DNA from: Catellatospora vulcania | GTDB lineage: Bacteria > Actinomycetota > Actinomycetes > Mycobacteriales > Micromonosporaceae | Direction of reading: 5' to 3' | NCBI RefSeq assembly: GCF_009720385.1 | Contig: NZ_WARX01000001.1 | Span: 372,001 to 436,000 of the forward strand | Length of the DNA stretch: 64,000 nt | Shown: piece by piece, positions 1 through 9,479 of the stretch | Position numbering within the stretch: position 1 is the first letter of the stretch | How the letters are laid out: the number at the start of each line of letters is the position of its first letter | Translations under genes and position numbers: made by a program | Notes under the pieces: model-generated | What the model was told of the DNA's origin: nothing | Database searches by the model: none | The model's input: the letters and a program-made list of their open reading frames with translations, nothing else

Positions 1-526
1 GTCCGCGATCGGGGTGGGGCTGACCCCGACGATCGCGCCACTGATCAAGTACGGCCCCGGGGAGGCGTTCGGGGCGAGTGCCCAGTACGCCGGCTCGATG
101 GTCACCGCCACGTTCGAGGCGCTCAAGCAGTTCCCGCAGCGCATCCCGGCGCTGTTCTCCGCCATCGGCGGCGAGAAGCGCGACCCGAACACCCCGATCA
201 GCGTGGTGGGCATCAGCCTGCTGGGCGGTGAGGCGGTGAACGAGGGCGCGTGGAGCATGTTCGTCGGGCTGTTCATCGCGTTCAACCTGTTCATCGGCAT
301 CTTCAACCTGCTGCCGCTGCTTCCCCTGGACGGGGGACACCTGTTCATCGCGTGGTTCGAGAGAATTCGTTCATGGGTGTACGCGCGGTTGCACAAGCCC
401 GACCCGGGCCGGGTCGACTACTTCAAGCTGATGCCATTGACCTATACGGTCATCCTGATCTTCGGTGCCTTCACCCTGCTGACCGTCACCGCGGACCTCG
501 TCAACCCCATCTCGATCTACAAGTGA
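1..526 (+). CDS. Site-2 protease, M50 family (RseP/Rip1-like), 5' end outside window
   Basis: C-terminal part of an intramembrane zinc metalloprotease; the frame is open to the left edge, so the HExxH active site and PDZ domain lie outside. What remains shows the family's second signature, N-x-x-P-x-x-P-L-D-G-G-H, at about nt 307-341, whose Asp is the third zinc ligand. It is flanked by hydrophobic segments, and a last membrane span precedes the stop. These proteases cut membrane-bound anti-sigma factors. The next gene, ispG, starts 7 nt after the stop. The Rip1-ispG order is the same as in mycobacteria (Rv2869c-Rv2868c), which supports the Rip1-type assignment. Confidence 0.9.
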   Translation, partial: SAIGVGLTPTIAPLIKYGPGEAFGASAQYAGSMVTATFEALKQFPQRIPALFSAIGGEKRDPNTPISVVGISLLGGEAVNEGAWSMFVGLFIAFNLFIGIFNLLPLLPLDGGHLFIAWFERIRSWVYARLHKPDPGRVDYFKLMPLTYTVILIFGAFTLLTVTADLVNPISIYK

Positions 527-533
527 GTGTGCT

Positions 534-1697
<1,164 letters not shown>

Positions 1698-1708
1698 CCC
1701 TGCACCCC

Positions 1709-1744
1709 GAGAAGGCCCCGTTCCTGGAGGAACGGGGCCTTCTC
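1709..1744 (+). terminator. Intrinsic-type terminator hairpin after ispG
   Basis: Perfect inverted repeat with two 17-nt arms (GAGAAGGCCCCGTTCCT and its complement) and a 2-nt loop, 11 nt after the ispG stop. No clear U-tract follows, which is common for actinobacterial terminators. Its sequence differs from the dispersed palindrome families of this window. Confidence 0.85.
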
Positions 1745-1762
1745 GCGTCTCGCACCACTGCC

Positions 1763-1851
1763 ATGATCGCGACGATCTTGCGTGAACTGCTGCCCTTTTG
1801 CCCGGTAGGGGCGTGTCGTCCCCACGGTTCGCGCAAGATCGTCGCGATCGT
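1763..1851. repeat. Palindromic intergenic element, family B copy 1
   Basis: The 89-bp inverted repeat has arms beginning ATGATCGCGACGATCTTGCG, complementary to the right end with one mismatch in the first 20 bp. It lies between the convergent 3' ends of ispG and a padR gene. The same arms recur at 38335-38425, so this is a dispersed element and not a unique terminator. Confidence 0.8.
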
Positions 1852-1865
1852 GGGGGCGTAGGCGG

Positions 1866-2459
1866 TCACTCGGCGAGGATGGAGTAGAGCTTGCGCTTGG
1901 TGTCCTGGAGGGTTTGCAGGGCCTGCTGGCGCTGGGCGGGGGTGCCGGACATGGCGACCTGGCGCAGGGCGCTCATGATGGCGAAGCCCGCCTCGCGGAA
2001 CTCCTGGGACTGGGCGATGTGGTCGGCGTCGAAGTCCTGCCAGGGGCGGCCGCCGCCGGACTCGCTGACCGTGGTGGCCTCGGTGCGGCCGGTGTCGGTG
2101 AGGGTGAAGCGCTTGCGGCCGCCGGCCTCCTCGCTGACGATCAGGCCCTCGTCCTCCAGCAGCTGCAGCGTCGGGTAGATCGAGCCGGGGCTCGGCCGCC
2201 ACACACCGCCGGTGCGGGTCTCCAGTTCGGAGATCATCTCGTAGCCGTGCATCGGGCGCTCCAGGAGCAGCCCCAGCACCGCCGCGCGGGTGTTGCCGCG
2301 CCGGCCGCGTCCCCGGCCGTGTCCGCGGCCGCCGTGGCCGAAGCCGCCGGGACCGCCCGGGCCGAACGGCGGCCGCATCGGCCCGAAGGCGAACAGCCGC
2401 GGGTCGTGGCCGGGCCCATGGCCGTGATCGTGCACGTCGTGTCCGTGTCGTCGGAACAT
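1866..2459 (-). CDS. PadR family transcriptional regulator with His/Gly-rich N-terminus
   Basis: DNA-binding repressor type, 197 residues. The ATG at 2459 is chosen because AGGAG lies 6 nt upstream. Residues 1-55 are rich in His, Gly, Arg and Pro (five His among the first twelve or so residues). The PadR winged helix follows: A-V-L-G-L-L-L-E-R-P-M-H-G-Y-E ... S-P-G-S-I-Y-P-T-L-Q-L-L-E-D-E-G, then a charged wing and a C-terminal helical part. The His-rich tail could bind metal, but that is inference. The promoter carries an array of five 11-bp direct repeats, suggesting autoregulation. No obvious target gene adjoins it; the GNAT upstream is divergent, with 161 bp between the starts. Confidence 0.88.
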   Translation of the reverse strand: MFRRHGHDVHDHGHGPGHDPRLFAFGPMRPPFGPGGPGGFGHGGRGHGRGRGRRGNTRAAVLGLLLERPMHGYEMISELETRTGGVWRPSPGSIYPTLQLLEDEGLIVSEEAGGRKRFTLTDTGRTEATTVSESGGGRPWQDFDADHIAQSQEFREAGFAIMSALRQVAMSGTPAQRQQALQTLQDTKRKLYSILAE

Positions 2460-2508
2460 GTCGTTCTCCTCTTTCGGGAAGGACCCGCTGGCGCGGGCCT
2501 CTTTCGAG

Positions 2509-2564
2509 TATCGCTGACTTATCGGCGATGTGTTTACGATATATCGGCAACGTGTCGGCGACAA
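2509..2564 (-). promoter_or_regulatory. padR promoter with phased 11-bp direct repeats
   Basis: Minus-strand -35 TTGTCG (2564-2559) and -10 TATCGT (2541-2536) are separated by 17 bp. Five back-to-back 11-bp units start at 2509, 2520, 2531, 2542 and 2553. Four fit T(A/G)TCG(G/C)(C/T)(G/A)A closely and the middle one is diverged. The array covers the whole promoter, as expected for an autoregulatory operator bound on one DNA face. Confidence 0.55.
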
Positions 2565-2620
2565 CCCTGATTCCGGGGGATACCACTGGCGGCCCGCGCG
2601 GATCTCATTAGGCTGTGGTC

Positions 2621-3457
2621 ATGCTCACCCTTCCGGTGCGGCAGCTGGCCGAAGCTGACCGCGCCGCAGTGGAACGCCTGCTTGCGGCGTATCCGATCGC
2701 GGCGGCGCAGGTGGCTGAGCGGGTCGCGACACGTGGGCTGGGCTGGCGTGCCGACGGCCGGCTCTACGGCTACGGCAGCCGCCGGCATCCGGACGCGGTG
2801 CTCTGGTCGGGCGGGCAGGTCTCCCCGGTCGGCGCCGATGCCGCCGCGGTGGCCGCGTTCGCCGAGATGGTCTCCGGGCAGCCGCGGGTGTGCGCGTCGC
2901 TGGTGGGGGAGTCGCAGGCCGTGCTGGGCCTGTGGGAGCTGCTGAAGCCCGCCTGGGGCCCCGAGCGCACCGTACGTGCCGACCAGCCGCTGCTCGTCGT
3001 GGACAACCCGCCCGCGGTGGCGGCCGACCCGCTGGTGCGCCAGGTCCGGCCCGACGAGGTCGACCTCGTCTTCCCGGCCTCCGTGGCGATGTACACCGAG
3101 GAGGTCGGGGTGTCGCCGCTGGGCGACGACGGGGGACGTGGCTACCGGGGGCGCGTGGCGGAGCTGGTGAAGGCGGGGCGGTCGTACGCCCGGATCGTCG
3201 ACGGCACGGTGGTGTTCAAGGCCGAGCTGGCGGTGGTGACCCGGCATACCGCGCAGGTGCAGGGGGTCTGGGTGGACCCGTCCTGGCGCGGGCGCGGCTT
3301 CGCGATCGCCGGGATGGCGGCCGTGGTGCGTGACGCGCTGCGCCGGGTCGCGCCGAGCGTGAGCCTGTACGTCAACGACTTCAACACCCCGGCCCGCCGC
3401 GTGTACCAGCGGCTGGGCTTCCGGCAGGTGGGGTCGTTCGCGACCGTCCTGTTCTGA
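2621..3457 (+). CDS. GNAT family N-acetyltransferase (Rv2867c-like, two-domain)
   Basis: Acetyl-CoA-dependent N-acyltransferase of unknown substrate, 278 residues from ATG 2621. The N-terminal half is a degenerate GNAT-like region. The C-terminal half carries the acetyl-CoA motif V-D-P-S-W-R-G-R-G-F-A-I-A-G and the N-D-F-N-T-P-A-R-R-V-Y-Q-R-L-G-F strand/helix near the end. In mycobacteria a two-domain GNAT follows Rip1 and ispG, so this is the syntenic gene with a padR inserted. TAGGCT (2609-2614) ends 6 nt before the ATG with no Shine-Dalgarno, so a leaderless mRNA is likely. An in-frame GTG at 2615 is an alternative start. Confidence 0.85.
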   Translation: MLTLPVRQLAEADRAAVERLLAAYPIAAAQVAERVATRGLGWRADGRLYGYGSRRHPDAVLWSGGQVSPVGADAAAVAAFAEMVSGQPRVCASLVGESQAVLGLWELLKPAWGPERTVRADQPLLVVDNPPAVAADPLVRQVRPDEVDLVFPASVAMYTEEVGVSPLGDDGGRGYRGRVAELVKAGRSYARIVDGTVVFKAELAVVTRHTAQVQGVWVDPSWRGRGFAIAGMAAVVRDALRRVAPSVSLYVNDFNTPARRVYQRLGFRQVGSFATVLF

Positions 3458-3556
3458 CGGTAAGTCCGGACGGCGCGCCACGCCGAAGCCACGACCAGTT
3501 TCGTGACTTTGCGCACCTAGCTAACTACGTTAAGTAACGATAGTGGCTGACCAGAT

Positions 3557-4102
3557 GTGACGGCCGGCGAGGTGACAACCCCTATGGGGCGGATCGTTAA
3601 ACAACTCTCTGACACGACCACGAAGTACTACTGGTATCCCGGAGAGAAGCAGGAGTGGATCCGCGCAGTGGTCGCCATCGGCACCGGCGGCGCGTCCGCA
3701 GCCATGCTGATGATGCTCACCCGCAACACCCTCGCCGCAGTCGTGGTCGGCTGCTCGGTCACCCTGGCGGTCTCCGGGTTCAACTTCGGCCGCCGGGACG
3801 CCAAGGCGCTGTCCGGGTTCCCCAACCTCAGCGACAAGGCCGCCCGCCGCGCCGCGATCTCCCACTCCGGACGTGCGGCCTGGCGGGCGAGCGCGCACGG
3901 TGTGGGCGGGGCGGTGGCCGCGATCGTGGTGCTCAACCTGGCCCACCACGGCTGGGTCGCCGACTGGCTGCTACCCGTCGTGCCCGCCGTCGTCGGCGCC
4001 CTGGCCCACCAGACCGGCATGATCTGGGAACAGCTGGCCAGCACCGTAGCCAGCCCCGGCCCCGCCGCCCCCGCCCCGGCTGCGAAGCCGTCCACCGAGT
4101 GA
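3557..4102 (+). CDS. Hypothetical membrane protein
   Basis: I do not recognise a characterised family. The 181-residue protein has a soluble N-terminus containing Y-Y-W-Y-P-G-E-K-Q-E-W. Two closely spaced hydrophobic stretches (about 37-75) are followed by a basic, Arg/Ala-rich segment and two more hydrophobic stretches (about 115-155) ending in a Pro/Ala tail. That gives about four membrane spans with a cytoplasmic loop. GTG 3557 is used; an in-frame GTG at 3572 is equally possible, and neither has a good Shine-Dalgarno. The upstream gap (3458-3556) is AT-richer than its surroundings and may hold the promoter. Repeats follow immediately downstream. Confidence 0.65.
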   Translation: MTAGEVTTPMGRIVKQLSDTTTKYYWYPGEKQEWIRAVVAIGTGGASAAMLMMLTRNTLAAVVVGCSVTLAVSGFNFGRRDAKALSGFPNLSDKAARRAAISHSGRAAWRASAHGVGGAVAAIVVLNLAHHGWVADWLLPVVPAVVGALAHQTGMIWEQLASTVASPGPAAPAPAAKPSTE

Positions 4103-4154
4103 CCCAGCGCCATCGCCGGCCGACAGTGATGGCGAGCCGCCTAAGGCTGCGGCC

Positions 4155-4271
4155 GTGATGATCATGCCGCTGCTGGCAGCTGTGACGATCATGCCGCTGC
4201 TGGCAGCTGTGACGATCATGCTGCTGCTGGCAGCCGTGGCGATCGTGCCGCTGCTGGCAGCCGTGATGATC
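4155..4271. repeat. 27-bp tandem repeat, four copies plus a partial
   Basis: Four units of 27 bp start at 4155, 4182, 4209 and 4236, each close to GTGACGATCATGCC followed by GCTGCTGGCAGC. A partial fifth runs into the next palindromic element at 4268. Units differ by only a few bases. Because 27 is a multiple of three, a 9-residue repeat is kept in frame. Confidence 0.9.
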
Positions 4272-4313
4272 GCTGTTTCGTGTCATGATCTGCGGTCGGA
4301 CCACAGGTTCTGA
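4155..4313 (+). CDS. Possible 52-residue hydrophobic repeat peptide
   Basis: Speculative. The tandem repeat keeps one open frame from GTG 4155 to TGA 4311-4313. It encodes four hydrophobic 9-mers of the type V-T-I-M-P-L-L-A-A, then a short polar tail read through most of the family D palindrome. A TAAGGCT sequence ends 6 nt before the GTG, resembling the leaderless promoters of other genes here. The frame may simply reflect a GC-rich repeat whose length is a multiple of three; no homologue is known to me. Confidence 0.2.
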   Translation: MMIMPLLAAVTIMPLLAAVTIMLLLAAVAIVPLLAAVMIAVSCHDLRSDHRF

Positions 4314-4328
4314 CACGAAACAGCGATC
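4268..4328. repeat. Palindromic intergenic element, family D copy 1 (61 bp)
   Basis: Outer arms GATCGCTGTTTCGTGTCA are perfectly complementary over 18 bp. An inner hairpin forms around CTGCGGTC and GACCACAG. Copies at 27211, 32655 and 44383 have exactly the same 61-bp length. Confidence 0.9.
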
Positions 4329-4367
4329 TCTGCCGCCGCCGCCCGAGTCCCATGGGCGGCCGGCGAT

Positions 4368-4416
4368 AAGAAGGGCACCTTCCTCCACGTATGGCGATGG
4401 GAAGGTGCCCTTCCTT
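4368..4416. repeat. Palindromic intergenic element, family A copy 1
   Basis: The arms AAGAAGGGCACCTTCC and GGAAGGTGCCCTTCCTT surround a 15-nt centre (TCCACGTATGGCGAT). It lies between the convergent ends of the membrane protein gene and the FAD oxidoreductase gene. Five related copies occur elsewhere in the window. Confidence 0.85.
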
Positions 4417-4487
4417 CGGGCGAGGCGGGGGTGGGCGTGCGGCGTGCGGGCGCGGGTGCGGGCGCGGTTCGGGGGGAAGGGCGGGGG

Positions 4488-5708
4488 TTAGCGGCGGAGG
4501 GTGTCGAGGGCGCGGGAGGTGGTCCAGTCGCGGTTGGCGGCGGGAGGGCCGAAGCGTTCGGGGAGCAGGGCGTCGAGTTCCCAGCTCGGGGTGCCGGAGG
4601 TGATCCACTCGGCGAGGTGGCGGCCGATGCCGCCGGACAGGCCCATGCCGTGCAGGCCGAACCCGGTCGCGATCCACAGGCCGGGCAGGGCGGAGCGGCC
4701 TGCCAGGGGAGCGCCGTCGGGGGTGAACGCCTCCACCCCGTGCATGATCTTCGCGAGCTTGGCGCGGCGTAGTTCCGGCATCCGCTCACCGGCCAGCTGC
4801 CACAGCGGAGCGAAGGCCTCGTCGTCGGGCGCGGCCAGCTCGCGGGCCTTCGCCAGGGGCTCGGCGTCTCCGGCCGGCCAGGCGGGCACCGGGTCGGGCC
4901 GGCTGCCGCCGACGATGACGCAGCCGTTGGCGCCCCGCAGGTAGAGCGACTGCTCCGGGATGCGGCAGGTGGGGGTGGCGTCCGGGTCGAGTGCGGGGTG
5001 CAGCACCTCGCTGACGCCGTACTGGTGCAGGATCGGCACGACCGGCACCACGACGCCGGCCATGGCCCCGACGGCGCCCGCCGCCGCGCCCGCCGCGTTG
5101 ATCACGAGCGGGGTCTCGATGACGCCGTCGCTGGTGTGCACCGCGCGGACCTGTCCGCCGGTGGTGTCGATGCCGGTGACCCGGACTCCGGTGCGGATGC
5201 TCACCCCGTGCGCGACGGCCCCCGCGACCAGCGCGTTCACGAAGTCCTTCGGCCGCACGAAGCCCTCGCCCGGCAGCCAGGCCGCGGCCTGCACGTCGGA
5301 CAGGTCGAGCCGGGGGACCAGGTTCATGGTCGCCGACGCGCCGCGCAGCTCCAGCGGCACGCCCAGCTCGTCGGCGCGGCGGGCCAGCCGGCGCAGCTCG
5401 TCGACGTGGGTGTGGCTGAGCGCGAGCCGCAGCCCGCCGACCGGACGCCAGCCGGGGTCGTGGCCGGTCTCGGCGCGCAGCATGGCCGCCAGCGCGGGCA
5501 GGTATCCGGCGAGCCGGGCGTGCCAGCCGGGCCCGTCCGGTCCGCGCATGGAGGTCACGAACCCGGCGGTGTGCCAGGTGCTGCCCTCGGTGAGCTCGTG
5601 CTGCTCCAGCAGCACCGTGTCGCGCCACCCGGCCCGGCCGAGGTGGTAGGCCAGGGAGCAGCCGACCACGCCGCCCCCGATGATCACCGCCCGTGCACTC
5701 GCTCCCAT
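4488..5708 (-). CDS. FAD-dependent amine/imine oxidoreductase, DAO family (dimethylglycine/sarcosine dehydrogenase-like)
   Basis: Flavoprotein expected to oxidise a secondary or N-substituted amine. The 406-residue form starts at ATG 5708, placing the FAD-binding Rossmann motif I-G-G-G-V-V-G-C-S-L-A-Y-H-L-G at residues 9-23; a longer GTG start exists upstream. The S-T-W-H-T-A-G motif (about 44-50) is typical of the dimethylglycine dehydrogenase/sarcosine dehydrogenase branch, where the His often anchors FAD. Only the DAO domain is present, with no folate-binding GcvT-like half. It is divergent from the gamma-glutamyl amine operon, so it could supply the PuuB-type oxidation step. That role is inferred from context only. 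Confidence 0.85.
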   Translation of the reverse strand: MGASARAVIIGGGVVGCSLAYHLGRAGWRDTVLLEQHELTEGSTWHTAGFVTSMRGPDGPGWHARLAGYLPALAAMLRAETGHDPGWRPVGGLRLALSHTHVDELRRLARRADELGVPLELRGASATMNLVPRLDLSDVQAAAWLPGEGFVRPKDFVNALVAGAVAHGVSIRTGVRVTGIDTTGGQVRAVHTSDGVIETPLVINAAGAAAGAVGAMAGVVVPVVPILHQYGVSEVLHPALDPDATPTCRIPEQSLYLRGANGCVIVGGSRPDPVPAWPAGDAEPLAKARELAAPDDEAFAPLWQLAGERMPELRRAKLAKIMHGVEAFTPDGAPLAGRSALPGLWIATGFGLHGMGLSGGIGRHLAEWITSGTPSWELDALLPERFGPPAANRDWTTSRALDTLRR

Positions 5709-5787
5709 CTGGTCAGTCGTACCCGCTCCATCCTCCGAACGGAAGCCCTCCGCCACAACTTTGCCCCGCCCGCCCCGCCCTCTCCCG

Positions 5788-5853
5788 CCGCAACTCCTAA
5801 CAAACTTGCGGCGTTCGCCGTCGGCTGAGGCGGCAAGTTTTTAAGAGTTGCGG
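5788..5853. repeat. Palindromic intergenic element, family E copy 1
   Basis: Inverted repeat whose outer arms CCGCAACTC and GAGTTGCGG continue inward with small bulges through TAACAAACTTGC and GCAAGTTTTTAA. It lies in the divergent region between the FAD oxidoreductase and the glutamine-synthetase-like gene, so it is not simply a 3'-end terminator. The related copy is at 27984-28050. Confidence 0.75.
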
Positions 5854-5900
5854 CAGGGGGTGGTGGGGGCTCGCCACGATCAGCGATGTATTCGGGTTTG

Positions 5901-5929
5901 TTGACGTGGGTGGATCGTGGCGGTAGGAC
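5901..5929 (+). promoter_or_regulatory. Promoter of the gamma-glutamyl amine operon
   Basis: -35 TTGACG (5901-5906), 17-bp spacer and -10 TAGGAC (5924-5929). The -10 ends 8 nt before ATG 5938, predicting a leaderless transcript. This is the clearest two-box promoter in the window. Confidence 0.7.
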
Positions 5930-5937
5930 TGGTGGGC

Positions 5938-7281
5938 ATGTGGTCGGTGGAGCGCCTGCGCGCGATGGTGGAGGCGGGCGACATCGACACGGTGTTGCTG
6001 GCCATGACGGACATGCAGGGCCGCCTGCAGGGTAAACGGCTGCACGCGGCGTACTTCCTGGACGAGGTGGTCGGGCACGGCAGCGAGGCGTGCAACTACC
6101 TGCTCGCGGTGGACGTGGAGATGACTCCCGTCGAGGGGTATGCGGTCTCCAGTTGGTCGCAGGGCTACGGCGACTTCGTGCTGCGGCCCGACCTGGACAC
6201 ACTGCGCCCGGTCCCGTGGCTGCCCGGCACGGTGCTGGTGATGTCCGATGTGCTGTGGCACGACGGCGGTCCCGTGCTGCAGTCGCCGCGGCAGATCCTG
6301 CGCCGGCAGCTGGACCGCCTGGCCGAGCGCGGGCTGACCGCGTACATCGGGACCGAGCTGGAGTTCGTGGTCTACGCGGACACGTACGAGCAGGCGGCCG
6401 CGAAGCGTTACCAGGGGCTGACCCCGGCCAACGGCTACAACGTGGACTATTCGCTGCTGGGCACGTCCCGGGTGGAGCCGCTGCTGCGGGCGATCCGGCT
6501 GGGCATGGCCGGGGCCGGGCTGGCCCCGGAGAGCGCCAAGGGCGAGTGCAACCTGGGCCAGCACGAGATCGCCTTCCGGTACGCCGACGCGCTGAAGACG
6601 GCCGACCAGCACTCCATCTACAAGCACGGGGCCAAGGAGATCGCCGCCGCGCAGGGCATGTCGCTGACCTTCATGGCCAAGCCGAACCAGCGCGAGGGCA
6701 ACTCGTGCCACATCCACTTCTCGCTGCGGGACGAGGAGGGCAGGCCGGTGATGGCCGAGCACGACCGGTTGAGCCCGCTGGGCGAGCAGGTGCTGGCCGG
6801 GCTGCTGGCGACGACGGCCGAGATGAGCGTGCTGTACGCGCCGAACATCAACTCGTACAAGCGGTACCAGGCGGGCTCGTTCGCGCCGACAGCCCTGCGC
6901 TGGGGGCGCGACAACCGCACCTGCGCGCTGCGCCTGGTCGGGCACGACCACGCGCTGCGGGTGGAGCACCGCTCGCCGGGCGGGGACGTGAACCCGTACC
7001 TGGCGATCGCGGCGCTGGTCGCCGGGGCGCTGCACGGCGTCGACAACGAGCTGCCGCTGGAGCCCGCGTTCACCGGCAACGCGTACGACGACCCGGCGGC
7101 CGCCCGGATGCCCGCCACGCTGCGCGACGCGCTGCTGCGCTGGGAGTCGAGCGCGGTGGCCCGGGAGGCGTTCGGCGACGCCGTGGTGGAGCACTACGGG
7201 CACGCCGCGCGGGTGGAGCTGGCCGCGTACGACGCCGCGGTGACGGACTGGGAACTGGTGCGGGGGTTCGAGCGGCTGTGA
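5938..7281 (+). CDS. Glutamine synthetase-like gamma-glutamyl-amine ligase (GlnA4/PuuA type)
   Basis: ATP-dependent ligase expected to join glutamate to an amine such as a polyamine or ethanolamine instead of ammonia. The 447-residue protein has the type I glutamine synthetase layout: G-T-E-L-E-F metal-binding strand (about 137), the S-A-K-G-E-C-N stretch, the F-M-A-K-P-N ... C-H-I-H-F-S segment (about 247-260), and the N-S-Y-K-R and R-V-E-H-R-type active-site pieces. ATG 5938 is chosen over the upstream GTG 5917 because -35 and -10 boxes place the transcript start at about this ATG. Downstream aldehyde dehydrogenase, SDR and class I amidotransferase genes, two joined by GTGA overlaps, indicate amine catabolism and not nitrogen assimilation. 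The exact amine cannot be told from sequence. Confidence 0.9.
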   Translation: MWSVERLRAMVEAGDIDTVLLAMTDMQGRLQGKRLHAAYFLDEVVGHGSEACNYLLAVDVEMTPVEGYAVSSWSQGYGDFVLRPDLDTLRPVPWLPGTVLVMSDVLWHDGGPVLQSPRQILRRQLDRLAERGLTAYIGTELEFVVYADTYEQAAAKRYQGLTPANGYNVDYSLLGTSRVEPLLRAIRLGMAGAGLAPESAKGECNLGQHEIAFRYADALKTADQHSIYKHGAKEIAAAQGMSLTFMAKPNQREGNSCHIHFSLRDEEGRPVMAEHDRLSPLGEQVLAGLLATTAEMSVLYAPNINSYKRYQAGSFAPTALRWGRDNRTCALRLVGHDHALRVEHRSPGGDVNPYLAIAALVAGALHGVDNELPLEPAFTGNAYDDPAAARMPATLRDALLRWESSAVAREAFGDAVVEHYGHAARVELAAYDAAVTDWELVRGFERL

Positions 7282-8627
7282 AGATCATCAACCCGGTCAC
7301 CGAGGAGCTGATCACCTCGGTGGAGCCGGTCGACGCGGCCGGGGTCGACACGGCGGTGCGGGCCGCCGCCAAGGCCTTCGAGAGCTGGCGCAACGTGTCC
7401 CCGGGTGACCGGGCCAGGCTGCTGCGCCGCTTCGCGGCCGTGGTCGACGCGCACGTCGAGGAGCTGGCGCTGCTGGAGGTGCGCAACGCCGGGCACACGA
7501 TCGGCAACGCGCGCTGGGAGGCGGGCAACGTCCGGGACCTGCTCGACTACTACTCGGGTGCGCCGGAGCGGCTGTGCGGGCGGCAGATCCCGGTCGCGGG
7601 CGGGGTGGACGTGACGTTCCACGAGCCGCTGGGTGTGGTCGGCGTGATCGTGCCGTGGAACTTCCCGATGCCGATCGCCGCGTGGGGCTTCGCCCCGGCG
7701 CTGGCCGCGGGCAACACGGTGATCGTGAAACCGGCCGAGACGACGCCGCTGACCGCGCTGCGGCTGGCCGAGCTGGCCCTGGAAGCCGGGCTGCCCGAGG
7801 GCGTGCTGACCGTGCTGCCGGGCCACGGCGAGGTCACCGGGCACGCGCTGGTGACCCATCCGGGCGTACGCAAGATCTGCTTCACCGGGTCCGTCGAGGT
7901 GGGCCGCCAGATCATGGCGGCGTGCGCGGCCGACCTGACCCGGGTGACCCTGGAACTCGGCGGCAAGAGTTCCACCCTGCTGTTCGCCGACGCCGACCTG
8001 GACAAGGCCGCCGCCGCGCTGCCCGGGGCCGTCTTCGACAACGCCGGACAGGACTGCTGCGCCCGCTCCCGCCTGCTCGTCCAGCGCGAGGTGTACGACG
8101 ACTTCCTGGCCCTGCTGGAGCCGCACGTCGCGGCCTGGCGCTGCGGTGACCCGATGGACCCGGCCACCGGCATGGGCCCGCTCATCACCGCCGAGCAGCG
8201 CACGCGGGTCGCAGGCTACGTGGACGGCGCGGACGTGCTGATGCGCGGCGAAGCCCCCGTCGGGGCCGGTTTCTGGCACCCGGCGACGGTGCTGGCAGCC
8301 CGCGACCCGGGCGAGCGGCACTGGCGCGAGGAGGTGTTCGGGCCCGTGCTGTCCGTGCTCGCCTTCGACGGCGAGGACGAGGCGCTGCGGCTGGCCAACG
8401 ACACCGAGTACGGCCTGTCCGGGTCGATCTGGACCCGCGACGTCGGCCGGGCGCTGCGGCTGGCGCGCGGGATCGAGGCGGGCGTGCTGAGCGTCAACTC
8501 GCACTCCTCGGTGCGCTACTGGACCCCGTTCGGCGGGGCCAAGCAATCCGGACTGGGCCGCGAGCTGGGCCCGGACGCCCCGCTGGCGTTCACCGAGACC
8601 AAGAACGTCTTCATCTCCACCGAGTGA
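7278..8627 (+). CDS. Aldehyde dehydrogenase (PuuC/AldC-like)
   Basis: NAD(P)-dependent oxidation of an aldehyde to an acid, here probably the gamma-glutamylamino-aldehyde made by the amine oxidase step. The 449-residue protein starts at a GTG overlapping the upstream stop by 4 nt (GTGA). Visible motifs are V-P-W-N-F-P (substrate and cofactor channel), the catalytic base Glu in L-E-L-G-G-K (about 225), the catalytic Cys in G-Q-D-C-C-A (about 259), and E-E-V-F-G-P. It is slightly short at the N-terminus relative to the usual 470-500 residues, as in mycobacterial AldC. Confidence 0.93.
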   Translation: MKIINPVTEELITSVEPVDAAGVDTAVRAAAKAFESWRNVSPGDRARLLRRFAAVVDAHVEELALLEVRNAGHTIGNARWEAGNVRDLLDYYSGAPERLCGRQIPVAGGVDVTFHEPLGVVGVIVPWNFPMPIAAWGFAPALAAGNTVIVKPAETTPLTALRLAELALEAGLPEGVLTVLPGHGEVTGHALVTHPGVRKICFTGSVEVGRQIMAACAADLTRVTLELGGKSSTLLFADADLDKAAAALPGAVFDNAGQDCCARSRLLVQREVYDDFLALLEPHVAAWRCGDPMDPATGMGPLITAEQRTRVAGYVDGADVLMRGEAPVGAGFWHPATVLAARDPGERHWREEVFGPVLSVLAFDGEDEALRLANDTEYGLSGSIWTRDVGRALRLARGIEAGVLSVNSHSSVRYWTPFGGAKQSGLGRELGPDAPLAFTETKNVFISTE

Positions 8628-8714
8628 AACTCCAGCGGTGCACCGCCCGCGTCCCGCACGCTGTAAGCACGGGTCGCGGGCGCCACCGGTCGTAAGGACA
8701 GCGAGAGGCAGGGC

Positions 8715-9479
8715 ATGGGGCGGTTGCAGGACCGGGTGGCGGTCATCAGCGGTGCGGCCAGCGGCATAGGCGCGGCCACGGCGCGGCGGTTCGCGGCGGA
8801 GGGGGCTTACGTCGTCGCCGTCGACCTCGCCGAAGAGGCGGGCAAGAAGATCGCCGAGGAGGTCGGCGGCGAGTTCGTGCAGTGCGACGTATCCGACGAG
8901 GCGCAGGTGCGCGAGCTGTTCGACGGCGTCGCGGCCCGGCGCGGGCGGCTCGACATCGCTTTCAACAACGCGGGGATCTCCCCGCCCGACGACGACTCGA
9001 TCCTCGACACCGGGCTCGACGCCTGGGAGCGGGTGCTGCGGGTCAACACCACCAGCGTCTACCTGTGCTGCAAGTACGCCCTGCCGCACATGCTCGCCGC
9101 GGGCAAGGGCTCGATCATCAACACAGCCAGCTTCGTCGCCCTGATGGGCGCGGCCACGAGTCAGATCGCTTACACCGCCAGCAAGGGCGGCGTGCTGGCG
9201 ATGAGCCGTGAGCTGGGTGTGCAGTTCGCCCGGCAGGGGGTGCGCGTCAACGCGCTGTGCCCCGGCCCGGTGGCCACGCCGCTGCTGATGGAGCTGTTCG
9301 CGAAGGATCCGGAGCGGGCGGCTCGCCGACTCGTCCATGTGCCGATGGGCCGGTTCGCCGAGCCCGCAGAAATCGCCGCGGCGGTAGCGTTTCTCGCCAG
9401 TGACGACTCCTCATTCATCACCGCCTCCCAGTTCGTCGTCGACGGAGGCATTACCGGGGCATACGTGACGCCGTTGTGA
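8715..9479 (+). CDS. Short-chain dehydrogenase/reductase
   Basis: NAD(P)-dependent oxidoreductase of 254 residues with a classical SDR layout. It has the S-G-A-A-S-G-I-G cofactor loop near residue 12, N-N-A-G, an active-site Ser in N-T-A-S-F, and Y-T-A-S-K (Tyr about 153, Lys 157). Asp at the end of beta-2 favours NAD over NADP. It lies between the aldehyde dehydrogenase (87-bp gap) and the amidotransferase (GTGA overlap), so it belongs to the same operon. M. tuberculosis also has an SDR (Rv2857c) beside glnA4, the amidotransferase and aldC. The substrate is unknown. Confidence 0.93.
   Translation: MGRLQDRVAVISGAASGIGAATARRFAAEGAYVVAVDLAEEAGKKIAEEVGGEFVQCDVSDEAQVRELFDGVAARRGRLDIAFNNAGISPPDDDSILDTGLDAWERVLRVNTTSVYLCCKYALPHMLAAGKGSIINTASFVALMGAATSQIAYTASKGGVLAMSRELGVQFARQGVRVNALCPGPVATPLLMELFAKDPERAARRLVHVPMGRFAEPAEIAAAVAFLASDDSSFITASQFVVDGGITGAYVTPL

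Noticed and set aside
1709-1744. Grouping the ispG terminator with family A
   Set aside because: It shares only a GAAGG...CCTTC look; the inner sequence (CCCCGTTCCT) is unrelated, and it has the position and tight loop of an ordinary terminator.
6090-7277. Long N-terminal extension in frame with the aldehyde dehydrogenase
   Set aside because: It overlaps the glutamine-synthetase-like gene and has Arg/Gly-rich nonsense. The GTG at 7278 with a GTGA overlap is the natural start.
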